From: Nitrososphaerota archaeon | GTDB lineage: Archaea > Thermoproteota > Nitrososphaeria > Nitrososphaerales > Gagatemarchaeaceae | Direction of reading: 5' to 3' | Assembly: GCA_005877365.1 (NCBI GenBank) | Contig: VBPP01000229.1 | Location: forward strand, 1 to 6,402 | DNA: 6,402 bases | Part shown: positions 1-6,123 of the stretch, one piece after another | How positions within the stretch are numbered: position 1 is the stretch's first letter | Layout of the letters: each line of letters starts with the position of its first letter | Notes under the pieces: generated by a model | The model's database searches: none | What the model was told of the DNA's origin: nothing | Seen by the model: only the letters and a program-made list of their open reading frames with translations | Position numbers and translations under genes: made by a program

Positions 1-45
1 ATCCTCGCCGCAGAGCTAATGCAGAGCAAGGGATTGCTTGACTGA
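1..45 (+). CDS. asd: Aspartate-semialdehyde dehydrogenase, C-terminal end only (putative)
   Basis: Frame 1 is open from the first base to a TGA at 43-45 and encodes 14 residues, ILAAELMQSKGLLD. Archaeal/fungal-type aspartate-semialdehyde dehydrogenases usually finish with a helix of the form RGAAG-x-SILNAEL-xxx-KG-(L/Y)-(L/I), and this tail fits that pattern. The enzyme reduces aspartyl phosphate to aspartate semialdehyde with NADPH, the step between aspartate kinase and homoserine dehydrogenase, both encoded directly downstream. Its stop overlaps the hom TTG start by 8 nt. The call rests on a very short tail plus context. An ACT-domain protein, also found beside archaeal hom genes, is the main alternative. 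The rest of the gene lies upstream of the window. Confidence 0.6.
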   Translation: MLAAELMQSKGLLD

Positions 46-1051
46 GGAGGTCCGACTAATCATTGTCGGTTTCGGGGTTGTTGCACGCTCCCTCGCTGGC
101 AGCTTGGAGGCCAGGGGAGAGGAGTTCAGGAGGACTCGCGGAATTGATTTTCATCTCGTTGCCGCGGTTGACAGCAAGAGCGCCGCCATCGACAGAAACG
201 GTCTTGATGTACGGGAACTACTTCGAAGAAAGGAAGAGACAGGAAGAGTCGGAAGGAGGTCTCTTCCCGCCACCGAGATTATCGAAGATACAGAGGCCGA
301 CATCCTCGTCGAGCTCACACCAGCGAATCCTTTAGACGCAGAACCCGGGATGACTCACCTGAAGTCAGCGATAAAATCCTCTAAGCACGTAGTGACCGCA
401 AACAAGATGCCTCTCGCACACGAGTACCCCTCCCTGATGACGTCCGCTGAATCTCGGGGGGTTCAGGTGAGATACAGCGCCTGTGTCGGTGCGGGGCTTC
501 CGATCCTGGATTTCGGCGACGCCTGTGCGGTATCTGAACCGCTCTTGAAGGTTGAGGGAGTGCTTAACGCGACGAGCAACTTTGTACTTTCAAGGATGGA
601 GAGTGACAGCTCATCTTTCCCGGAGGCTCTGGAGGAGGCGAAGAAGCTCGGATACGCGGAGTCCAACCCGTGGCTTGATGTCGACGGGGTCGACTCGGCT
701 GCTAAGATTGTAATCATAGCTAACCACACCCTGAAGAAGAGCCTGACGCTGAAGGACGTCGCGATCGTGGAGGGGATTAGGCGTATCTCCCCCTCCCGCG
801 TCAAGGCGCTGAGGGAGGAGGGGAAGAAGGTGAGGATGGTGGCTTCTGTTGAGCGGAGGCCCGAAGTGAGAGTTCTTGAACTTCCTCGGGGGGATCCTCT
901 TTCGATAGACGGCGCCTGCAACGTGGTTAAGTTTCACTGCAAGTACTCGGGGGAGAGGGTCGTCTCGGGACCCGCTGCGGGTGGGGTCACCACTTCGTCC
1001 GCCGTGATGCGTGACCTCTTGAGGGTCGGAGCCTCAATAGGAGGGAGTTGA
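38..1051 (+). CDS. hom: Homoserine dehydrogenase
   Basis: This cytoplasmic enzyme reduces aspartate semialdehyde to homoserine with NAD(P)H, at the branch point to threonine and methionine. The 337-residue protein starts with a Rossmann strand and glycine motif (VGFGVVAR, 10-17). Then come VVTANKMPLA (118-127, the family's TANKGPLA), the catalytic-domain motif NATSN (177-181, usually NGTTN), and the active-site block with Glu208 in YAES, DVDG (214-217), Asp219 and Lys223. The C-terminal GPAAGG (311-316) re-enters the nucleotide-binding region. There is no C-terminal ACT domain and no fused kinase, so it is the short monofunctional form, and feedback control probably falls on the kinase. The start is TTG at 38, preceded by a weak AAGGGA (28-33); no other start lies before the Rossmann strand. 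It overlaps the upstream gene by 8 nt and ends 7 nt before lysC. Confidence 0.95.
   Translation: MTEEVRLIIVGFGVVARSLAGSLEARGEEFRRTRGIDFHLVAAVDSKSAAIDRNGLDVRELLRRKEETGRVGRRSLPATEIIEDTEADILVELTPANPLDAEPGMTHLKSAIKSSKHVVTANKMPLAHEYPSLMTSAESRGVQVRYSACVGAGLPILDFGDACAVSEPLLKVEGVLNATSNFVLSRMESDSSSFPEALEEAKKLGYAESNPWLDVDGVDSAAKIVIIANHTLKKSLTLKDVAIVEGIRRISPSRVKALREEGKKVRMVASVERRPEVRVLELPRGDPLSIDGACNVVKFHCKYSGERVVSGPAAGGVTTSSAVMRDLLRVGASIGGS
1039..1047 (+). promoter_or_regulatory. Shine-Dalgarno site for lysC
   Basis: AGGAGGGAG lies over the last codons of hom and is the strongest SD-like match before lysC. Its spacing to the TTG at 1059 is about 11-13 nt, longer than usual. A stop in the lysC frame at 1038-1040 limits the choice of start to TTG 1059, GTG 1068 or ATG 1071. 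Only the TTG keeps the first beta strand (KVVMKFGGS) intact. Confidence 0.5.
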
Positions 1052-1058
1052 CCCCCGC

Positions 1059-2456
1059 TTGAAGGTCGTGATGAAGTTCGGGGGGAGCCTCCTCGCGAGT
1101 CCGGGAGGGATACCTCGAGTCTCCAGGGTCATCTCAAAGGCATCCAAGAAGATGAGGGTCGTGGTCGTCATCTCGGCCCTGGATGATGTTACGGACCTGT
1201 TGCTTCATGCCGCCACCAACGCCAGGACCTGGGATTCGACCCAGGTAATTCACTTCATAGACAGAATCCGAGGGATCCACTCCCAGCCACTCACCGAGAT
1301 GGAACTACGCCAGGCGACATACAACGAAGCTATGGACCATCTCGAGGAGTTGCTCGATGATCTCAAGCTTACCCTCTCTGGCGTCTCAATCCTGCGCGAG
1401 CTTACACCTCGTTCGAACGACCTCCTACTCTCTTTTGGGGAGAGACTCTCGCTCGTCGTCGTCTCAGCAGGCCTAAGGCAGGCCGGAATCGCGATCGAGG
1501 CGCTCACGGGAGGAGACGCGGGGATCGTCACCGACGACTCGTTCGGTGAAGCGGGCCCGGAAGTAACCAAGACGAGGAGAGGGGTTAAGGAGAAGTTGCT
1601 CCCCCTCCTGACGAAGGGCGTCGTTCCAGTAGTCGCTGGTTTTATCGCTCGCTCAGAGACGGGAGAGATGACGACGCTCGGAAGGGGAGGCTCCGATTAC
1701 ACCGCCACGCTGTTGGCCGACGCCATCGCCGCTGATGAGGTATGGATCTGGACTGACGTCGACGGGATTCTTACCGCTGACCCGAGGATTGTGAAGAGCG
1801 CGCGTGTGATAGAAGAGCTCAGCTACGCGGAGGCCGAGGAGATGGGCTTCTTCGGCGCCAAGAACATGCACCCCCTAGCGCTAGCCCCGGCTAGGAAGGC
1901 AGGGATTCCCGTCCGCATAAGGAACGGATTCAAACCGGATCGTCTCGGGACTCTGATCAATCCTCGCGAGAGGAAGAGCTCCGCGATCGCGAAGTCTGTT
2001 GCACTGGTCGGCAATGTGGGGATTGTCACCGTTTCGGGGGAGACCCTTGTAGGTAGACCCGGCACCGCCGCGAAGATTTTCGAGCTGCTCGGGAAGGCGG
2101 GTGTGAACGTCCTCATGATATCGCAGAGCGTATCCGAATCCAACATCAGCGCTGTCGTTAGAAAGGGCTCTCTCGAGCGAGCTGCCTCCGCGCTGTCGGA
2201 GGGTCTCTCACGGGTCGGAATAAGCGCGGGCGTGAAGGTGGAGCCCGATGTCTCCGTCCTCGCCGTCGTCGGCGCGGGGATGCAGGGGACACCTGGAATT
2301 GCGGCCAAAGTTTTTTCCGCCGTGGCGGCCACGGGAGTCAACGTCAGGATGATTGCCCAGGGGTCGTCGGAGCTGAATATCTCATTCGTCGTTGCCTCGA
2401 GGGACTCGGAGAAGGCAGTGAAGGCTCTTCACGAATCAGTCGTGCTGGGCAAATGA
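1059..2456 (+). CDS. lysC: Aspartate kinase with two ACT domains
   Basis: It phosphorylates aspartate to aspartyl phosphate, the committed step to threonine, methionine, isoleucine and lysine. The 465-residue protein has an N-terminal amino-acid-kinase domain (about 1-305): KFGGS at 6-10, SFGERLS at 125-131, AGIVTDD at 154-160, the nucleotide-binding TTLGRGGSDYTA at 205-216, WTDVDGILTADPR at 231-243 and GAKNMHP at 266-272. Two ACT domains follow, about 315-390 and 397-460, each with the effector-site signature (SQSVSESNIS at 355-364, AQGSSELNIS at 433-442). This is the usual architecture of feedback-regulated monofunctional aspartokinases. Placement in a threonine operon suggests threonine as the effector, but the sequence alone does not prove that. 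The start is TTG. The gene lies 7 nt after hom, and its TGA overlaps the thrB ATG (ATGA). The generic symbol lysC is used for the family. Confidence 0.96.
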   Translation: MKVVMKFGGSLLASPGGIPRVSRVISKASKKMRVVVVISALDDVTDLLLHAATNARTWDSTQVIHFIDRIRGIHSQPLTEMELRQATYNEAMDHLEELLDDLKLTLSGVSILRELTPRSNDLLLSFGERLSLVVVSAGLRQAGIAIEALTGGDAGIVTDDSFGEAGPEVTKTRRGVKEKLLPLLTKGVVPVVAGFIARSETGEMTTLGRGGSDYTATLLADAIAADEVWIWTDVDGILTADPRIVKSARVIEELSYAEAEEMGFFGAKNMHPLALAPARKAGIPVRIRNGFKPDRLGTLINPRERKSSAIAKSVALVGNVGIVTVSGETLVGRPGTAAKIFELLGKAGVNVLMISQSVSESNISAVVRKGSLERAASALSEGLSRVGISAGVKVEPDVSVLAVVGAGMQGTPGIAAKVFSAVAATGVNVRMIAQGSSELNISFVVASRDSEKAVKALHESVVLGK

Positions 2457-3430
2457 GGAACTCGAGGGGTCGCGGTACCCGACCTGGGAGGAGGGTCGTC
2501 GCGGTAGCCCCCGCCTCATCAGCAAATCTCGGGCCTGGCTTCGACGTCTTTGCCGTTGCCCTTGAGAGACCCATGGACCGTTTGACCCTCTCAGCCGAGA
2601 AATCCTCGAAGACGGAGGCTCTTCTGAAAGTGAGAGGGGTTTCCGGCGTCTCCGTGAGGGCGGAGGAGAACGCCGCGAGCTACGTTGCACTCTCGATGGC
2701 TCGCGACCGCGGAATCCACACGCTTCTGAGAATCGAGCTCAAGAAGGGAATCCCTGTAGGAGTCGGCCTCGGCAGCAGTGCCGCTTCTTCCGTTGCGGCC
2801 GCCCTCGCAGTCGGCGAGCTCTTTGAGCTCGAGCTGAGTCAAACGGAACTGCTCCGCTATGCTGCTCTCGGGGAGAGGCTCTCCTCTGGCACCGCCCACT
2901 ACGATAATGTGGCCGCCTCACTCGTCGGCGGATTCTCAGTGGCGATCAACGACGGTGACCGACCTCATGTAATCAGCTACTCTCCGCCTCGCGCCCTGAA
3001 GCTATGTCTCGCCACGCCCGTCGTGGCCCTACCAAAGAGAAAGACAGAGTTCGCTCGCTCTTTGCTTCCCTCCGTGACTAAGCTCTCAGCCGCTGTCCAT
3101 AACCTCTCGATGGCGTCGGCGATCGTCTCCGGGTTCGCGCGCGGTGATGTAGAACTCATCGGGTACGGTATGCGAGATGAGATTGTTGAGCCCTCGCGGG
3201 CTGGAATGATTCCAGGTTTCCACGAGGTCAGGAGAGCCGCGATTCTGAGTGGAGCTTCTGGGGTCTGCATAAGCGGAGCCGGCCCGACACTCTTGGCGGT
3301 GGCAGACTCCCTGAAGACTTCTCCGCAGACTATCCTCAAGGCGATGCTCTCCGCTTTCGGGCATGCAGGGGTGGAGGCCACGGGGTTCATCACCAAGGTG
3401 GGCTCGGGAGCGCGAGTTGTCTCGAGTTAA
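2453..3430 (+). CDS. thrB: Homoserine kinase (GHMP family)
   Basis: It transfers phosphate from ATP to homoserine, giving O-phosphohomoserine, the substrate of the next gene's product. The 325-residue protein has the three GHMP-kinase motifs: APASSANLGPGFD at 19-31, the ATP-binding loop PVGVGLGSSAASS at 101-113, and SGAGPTLLAV at 274-283. It also has the homoserine-kinase-specific HYDNVAASLVGG (149-160, usually HADNVAPSLLGG) and DEIVEPSRAGMIPGF (242-256). The length is close to the usual 300-320. The first 14 residues are a basic, arginine-rich tail before the first beta strand. No other in-frame start exists there, so the ATG at 2453 must be used. That ATG overlaps the lysC stop by 4 nt, and no clear SD precedes it, so reinitiation by ribosomes finishing lysC is likely. 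The 3' end overlaps thrC by 14 nt. Confidence 0.96.
   Translation: MRNSRGRGTRPGRRVVAVAPASSANLGPGFDVFAVALERPMDRLTLSAEKSSKTEALLKVRGVSGVSVRAEENAASYVALSMARDRGIHTLLRIELKKGIPVGVGLGSSAASSVAAALAVGELFELELSQTELLRYAALGERLSSGTAHYDNVAASLVGGFSVAINDGDRPHVISYSPPRALKLCLATPVVALPKRKTEFARSLLPSVTKLSAAVHNLSMASAIVSGFARGDVELIGYGMRDEIVEPSRAGMIPGFHEVRRAAILSGASGVCISGAGPTLLAVADSLKTSPQTILKAMLSAFGHAGVEATGFITKVGSGARVVSS
3406..3410 (+). promoter_or_regulatory. Shine-Dalgarno site deciding the thrC start
   Basis: GGGAG ends 6 nt before the TTG at 3417, a good archaeal SD spacing. It supports TTG 3417 over the upstream in-frame ATG at 3363, which would overlap thrB by 68 nt and add an 18-residue Arg/Trp-rich leader without any resemblance to threonine synthases. 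Confidence 0.5.
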
Positions 3431-4646
3431 GTGGGGGTGGACGCTCAGCTGCATATCTTGCGAGACCAAACAGAATGACGAACCGGGCGGCTTTACCTGC
3501 TCGAGGTGTGGCGACTTGCTCGAGTTCACTCGCGATCAACATCTCGCCTATGCTGGGCTTGTCTCCGGGAGTGAGCAGCTAGGTGTCTGGAGGTATGCCA
3601 AGGCCTTGCCTATCGATAGGGGGACGCCTCACGTAACGCTCGGAGAGGGCGGAACCCCGTTGGTGCCTTCCGTCTTCATCGCAAAGTCCAGAAAATTCAA
3701 GGCGCTGCGGTTCAAGAACGAGGGGCAGAACCCCACCGGTTCGTTCAAGGATAGAGGTATGACGGTTGCCGTCACCAGAGCCCTCGAAGCAGGCGCCCGT
3801 ACTCTAATCTGCGCCTCGACGGGCAACACCTCAGCATCACTCGCGGCCTACGCTGCACGGGCGGGCCTCCGAGCCGTGGTTCTCCTCCCCGCGGGCAAGG
3901 TAGCCCCGGGCAAGCTGATTCAGGCTGCCGCCCACGGGGCAAAGATTCTGAAGGTTGACGGAGACTTCGAGAAAGCGCTTGGAATCGTGCGGGAGGTCGC
4001 CGCCGCCGACGACCGGATCTATCTCGTGAACTCGATAAACCCCTATCGCGTCGAGGGGCAGAAGACGGCGGCTTTCGAAACATACGAGCAGCTGGGTCGA
4101 AGGGTTCCAGACTACGTCGTCCTGCCCGTTGGAAATGCCGGGAATATTAGCGCCATTTGGAAGGGGTTCGAGGAGCTGCGCGAGTGGGGAATAACAAAGG
4201 AACTCCCTGTCATGGTCGGCGTGCAGGCAAGCGGTGCAGCGCCAATCGTAAAAGCGATCGCTGAGAGGGGGGAGAGCGTCGAAGCGTGGGCAGAACCCTC
4301 AACCGTCGCATCGGCCATCAGGATAGGAAACCCGGCATCCTGGAAGAAGGCGGTTAGGGCGATCAGGAAATCTGGAGGGACCGCGATTTCCGTGGAAGAC
4401 GATGAGATCATGAAGGCCCGGGATGAGCTGGCCTCGAAGGAGGGGATCTTCCTCGAGCCCGCCAGCGCGGCGCCCGTGGCCGCTCTTTCACACCTGCGCG
4501 ACCTGATCAGGTCCGACGATGTGGTGGTCTGCATCGGGACGGGGAGCGGGCTGAAGGACCCTGAGACGGTGAAGCTGGACCCGAAAGCCATGCCCAAGGT
4601 GAATGACGCACCTTCGCTACGAAACCTGCTATCGCGGAACGTCTAG
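3417..4646 (+). CDS. thrC: Threonine synthase with N-terminal zinc ribbon
   Basis: This PLP enzyme converts O-phosphohomoserine to threonine, the last step of the pathway. Counting from TTG 3417 (409 residues), a zinc ribbon comes first (CISC at 12-15 and CSRC at 28-31). The fold type II PLP core follows. Lys111 in NPTGSFKDRG (105-114) should form the Schiff base. ASTGNTSA (133-140) is the substrate/cofactor loop, PVGNAGN (237-243) binds the PLP phosphate, EPASAAPVAAL (347-357) matches the family, and CIGTGSGLKDP (372-382) lies near the C terminus. The ribbon and GTGSGLKDP ending fit archaeal-type threonine synthase better than threonine dehydratase or cysteine synthase. The in-frame ATG at 3363 is less likely because it lies 68 nt inside thrB. 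As the last gene of the operon, it is followed by a long non-coding gap. Confidence 0.95.
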   Translation: MSRVKWGWTLSCISCETKQNDEPGGFTCSRCGDLLEFTRDQHLAYAGLVSGSEQLGVWRYAKALPIDRGTPHVTLGEGGTPLVPSVFIAKSRKFKALRFKNEGQNPTGSFKDRGMTVAVTRALEAGARTLICASTGNTSASLAAYAARAGLRAVVLLPAGKVAPGKLIQAAAHGAKILKVDGDFEKALGIVREVAAADDRIYLVNSINPYRVEGQKTAAFETYEQLGRRVPDYVVLPVGNAGNISAIWKGFEELREWGITKELPVMVGVQASGAAPIVKAIAERGESVEAWAEPSTVASAIRIGNPASWKKAVRAIRKSGGTAISVEDDEIMKARDELASKEGIFLEPASAAPVAALSHLRDLIRSDDVVVCIGTGSGLKDPETVKLDPKAMPKVNDAPSLRNLLSRNV

Positions 4647-4710
4647 TATTCGTCGATTCCTCCCCGGCTTTGGCGTGACATTTTCGCGAGACCTCAGTCG
4701 TTGGCTTCAA

Positions 4711-4725
4711 GCGGCATCTTGCCGC
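4711..4725. repeat. Perfect inverted repeat (hairpin, 6-bp stem)
   Basis: GCGGCA, a 3-nt loop TCT, then TGCCGC. It lies 65 nt after the thrC stop. No U-tract follows on either strand, so it is not a classical intrinsic terminator. It could protect a 3' end or be chance in GC-rich DNA. Confidence 0.5.
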
Positions 4726-4775
4726 GTGGCATATCCGCCGCGTAGGCTCCTGTTTCGCCCACCGGCCTCGCGCGT

Positions 4776-4806
4776 CCGTTGTCGGAACGGGTAGGGGCCC
4801 ATCTAC
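4776..4806. repeat. Two adjoining small inverted repeats
   Basis: CCGTT (4776-4780) and AACGG (4786-4790) pair around a 5-nt loop. Directly after them GTAG (4791-4794) pairs with CTAC (4803-4806) around a loop containing GGGCCC. Back-to-back stems hint at folded RNA in this gap, but each is short. Confidence 0.35.
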
Positions 4807-4881
4807 TGGCCTGAGCTCGGGCATACCACGCCTACCTGAGCGAGTCCTCCCTTCAGCACTATCTACGCCGCGAAGTCGCGT

Positions 4882-4958
4882 TCCAGCATTCCACCCACAG
4901 AGGATTAGGCGCCTTCATTCCATGAAGACACCCTATTCTGCATTCATCCCAGGATTGG
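4882..4958. repeat. Diverged direct repeat, two copies 54 bp apart
   Basis: Copy 1 (about 4886-4909) and copy 2 (about 4940-4958) share GCATTC, two mismatched bases, CCC, then AGGATT. Copy 1 carries a 4-nt insertion before AGGATT. On the minus strand both read AATCCT...GGG..GAATGC. The match is imperfect and may be chance. Confidence 0.3.
4913..4927. repeat. Perfect inverted repeat (hairpin, 6-bp stem)
   Basis: CTTCAT, loop TCC, ATGAAG. It sits between the two copies of the diverged direct repeat, 84 nt beyond the hisI stop when read on the minus strand. No T-run follows it. Confidence 0.4.
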
Positions 4959-5010
4959 AATCGTGGGCTTTCCGCCACTGTGATTGGTAATTATGGTGGT
5001 GAATGCGCGC

Positions 5011-5361
5011 CTAGGGCTTCTTCTGCTTTCTGACCTTGACGCCTCTGTAAAAGCAGCTCTCTTCGCCCGTGTGGCATGCTGGCCCGGTCTGTTCTACGAC
5101 ATAAACCAGCGAGTCGCCGTCGCAGTCGACCCGTACCTTCTTGACACGCTGCACGTGCCCGGAGTCCTCGCCCTTTCTCCAGAGTCTCCCTCTTCTCCTG
5201 CTGAAGTAATGGGCAAAACCTGTATTCATTGTCCTCTCAAGGGCCTCCCTGTTAGCATAGGCAAGCATCAATATTCTTCCGGTGACTGCTTCCTGGGCCA
5301 CGACGGGCACCAGGCCTTTCCCCTTAGCGAAATCGACTTCCTCGACTCCGATGAAGTTCAA
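5011..5361 (-). CDS. hisI: Phosphoribosyl-AMP cyclohydrolase
   Basis: It hydrolyses the adenine ring of PR-AMP to ProFAR, the third step of histidine synthesis. The 116-residue protein carries the family signatures: AYANREAL (34-41), [11 protein letters not shown] (61-71), and the metal sites. The zinc cysteines should be Cys80, Cys96 and Cys103, and the Mg site Asp79, Asp81 and Asp83 in DCDGDSL (79-85). [14 protein letters not shown] (91-104) closes the active site. It is the stand-alone form without a fused HisE pyrophosphatase domain, ending in a basic tail. The start is TTG at 5361-5359, overlapping the hisF stop by 4 nt (TTGA); no ATG or GTG lies upstream of the first conserved residues. 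An SD-like AGGGGAG (5381-5375) lies 13 nt before it, so coupling to hisF is likely. It is the last his gene in the window. Confidence 0.95.
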   Translation of the reverse strand: MNFIGVEEVDFAKGKGLVPVVAQEAVTGRILMLAYANREALERTMNTGFAHYFSRRRGRLWRKGEDSGHVQRVKKVRVDCDGDSLVYVVEQTGPACHTGEESCFYRGVKVRKQKKP

Positions 5362-6122
5362 GGTCTGACGACCACTCCCCTGGCAGCCAGATGTTCCTTC
5401 ACCTGTCTAACTGAGAGTTCGCCGTAATGGAAGATGGATGCTGCCAGCGCCGCATCACATCCGGCCACCGTCAGTACGTCAAAGAAGTCCTCCAACGAGC
5501 CTGCGCCTCCGCTGGCAATCACGGGTATCCCTACGCTTGAAGTAATCTCCTTAAGCAAATCAATGTCGTAGCCAAGCCTTGTCCCATCCCTATCGATAGA
5601 GGTCACAAGAAGCTCCCCCGCCCCGAGCGCAGCCGCCTTCCTGGCCCATTCCCGCGCATCCCTGCGCCATCGTTTCCCGCCCGCATGGCTGTACACTTCA
5701 TACCCTCGACCTTCCGGATTGCGCTTGGCGTCGATTGCGACCACGATGCACTGCGAACCGTAGATATCCGCCAAATCTCGGATAAGTCCGGGCGTCGACA
5801 GCGCCGCGGTGTTTATCGATACTTTGTCGGCTCCGCTCAGAAGCACCGCCTGCAAGTCGCTCGCAGTCCGAATCCCTCCACCGACGGTGAACGGTATGTC
5901 GAGGGAGGACGCAACCTTCCTTACTAGACCGGCCAACGTCTTTCTCTTCGCGTTTGTTGCGGTGATGTCGAGGAAGACGATTTCGTCGGCTCCTTCGTCC
6001 CGGTAGCGCTTCGCGAGTTCTGCCGGGTCCCCTGCGTCCCTGAGCCCGCTGAACCTTACCCCCTTGACGACCCTGCCGTCCTTGACGTCAAGGCACGGGA
6101 TTATCCGCTTAGCGAGAGGCAC
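5358..6122 (-). CDS. hisF: Imidazole glycerol phosphate synthase, cyclase subunit
   Basis: With the glutaminase HisH it converts PRFAR plus ammonia to imidazole glycerol phosphate and AICAR. The 254-residue (beta/alpha)8 barrel has the usual length. Catalytic Asp12 lies in IIPCLDV (7-13) and Asp131 in AIDAKR (129-134); GRVVKGVRF (16-24) is mobile loop 1. Phosphate-binding glycines are in TVGGGIR (79-85) and ASGGAGS (203-209). FLDITAT (50-56) and [13 protein letters not shown] (174-186) are typical of HisF rather than HisA. The segment [14 protein letters not shown] (147-160) lacks the Thr-Gly pair usual there. The start is GTG at 6122-6120, 1 nt after the hisA stop, with a GGTGA SD (6133-6129) at 6-nt spacing. 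HisH is expected upstream, outside the window. Confidence 0.97.
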   Translation of the reverse strand: MPLAKRIIPCLDVKDGRVVKGVRFSGLRDAGDPAELAKRYRDEGADEIVFLDITATNAKRKTLAGLVRKVASSLDIPFTVGGGIRTASDLQAVLLSGADKVSINTAALSTPGLIRDLADIYGSQCIVVAIDAKRNPEGRGYEVYSHAGGKRWRRDAREWARKAAALGAGELLVTSIDRDGTRLGYDIDLLKEITSSVGIPVIASGGAGSLEDFFDVLTVAGCDAALAASIFHYGELSVRQVKEHLAARGVVVRP

Positions 6123-6123
6123 A

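Larger units (their letters stand above)
4647..5010. other. Convergent intergenic region, no gene recognised
   Basis: The 364 bp lie between the thrC stop and the hisI stop, where the two operons meet tail to tail. All frames on both strands are broken by stops or give low-complexity, composition-driven peptides (the longest plus-strand one, 4603-4794, starts inside thrC and has no family features). The stretch is GC-rich except for an AT-rich patch at about 4981-4996. It holds several short perfect hairpins and a diverged direct repeat, listed separately. No T-rich archaeal terminator longer than four T is visible on either strand, and there is no tRNA T-arm. It may be 3' UTR for both operons, or a remnant or structured RNA; none of these can be shown from sequence alone. 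Confidence 0.6.

Noticed and set aside
3363..3416. In-frame ATG extending thrC upstream
   Set aside because: It would overlap thrB by 68 nt and add 18 residues unlike any threonine synthase; TTG 3417 has an SD at good spacing.
4680..4690. T4 run after thrC as a terminator
   Set aside because: Four T in GC-rich DNA is too short for an archaeal T-tract terminator, and no stem directly precedes it.
4681..4770. SRP RNA-like words on the minus strand (GGCCGG, GATATGCC, GAAGCC)
   Set aside because: An SRP RNA of about 300 nt starting here would run deep into thrC, and the GGAAG/AGCAG loop of helix 8 is missing.
4603..4794. 63-codon plus-strand reading frame across the thrC end
   Set aside because: Starts inside thrC in another frame, has an Arg/Ser/Pro-rich composition typical of out-of-frame GC-rich DNA, and has no motif or SD.
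463..4824. Long minus-strand open frames opposite hom, lysC, thrB and thrC
   Set aside because: They mirror the codon bias of the real genes and give Ser/Pro/Arg-rich peptides without family motifs.
4928..4975. RNase P RNA-like words on the minus strand (GGAAAG, GATGAATG, CAGAA)
   Set aside because: The 5'- and 3'-type elements are only about 30 nt apart, the P4-type pairing has several mismatches, and a full-length RNA would not fit between hisI and thrC.
4984..5427. 147-codon plus-strand frame opposite hisI
   Set aside because: It lies antisense to hisI, whose zinc and Mg motifs are intact; the plus-strand product has no recognisable domain.
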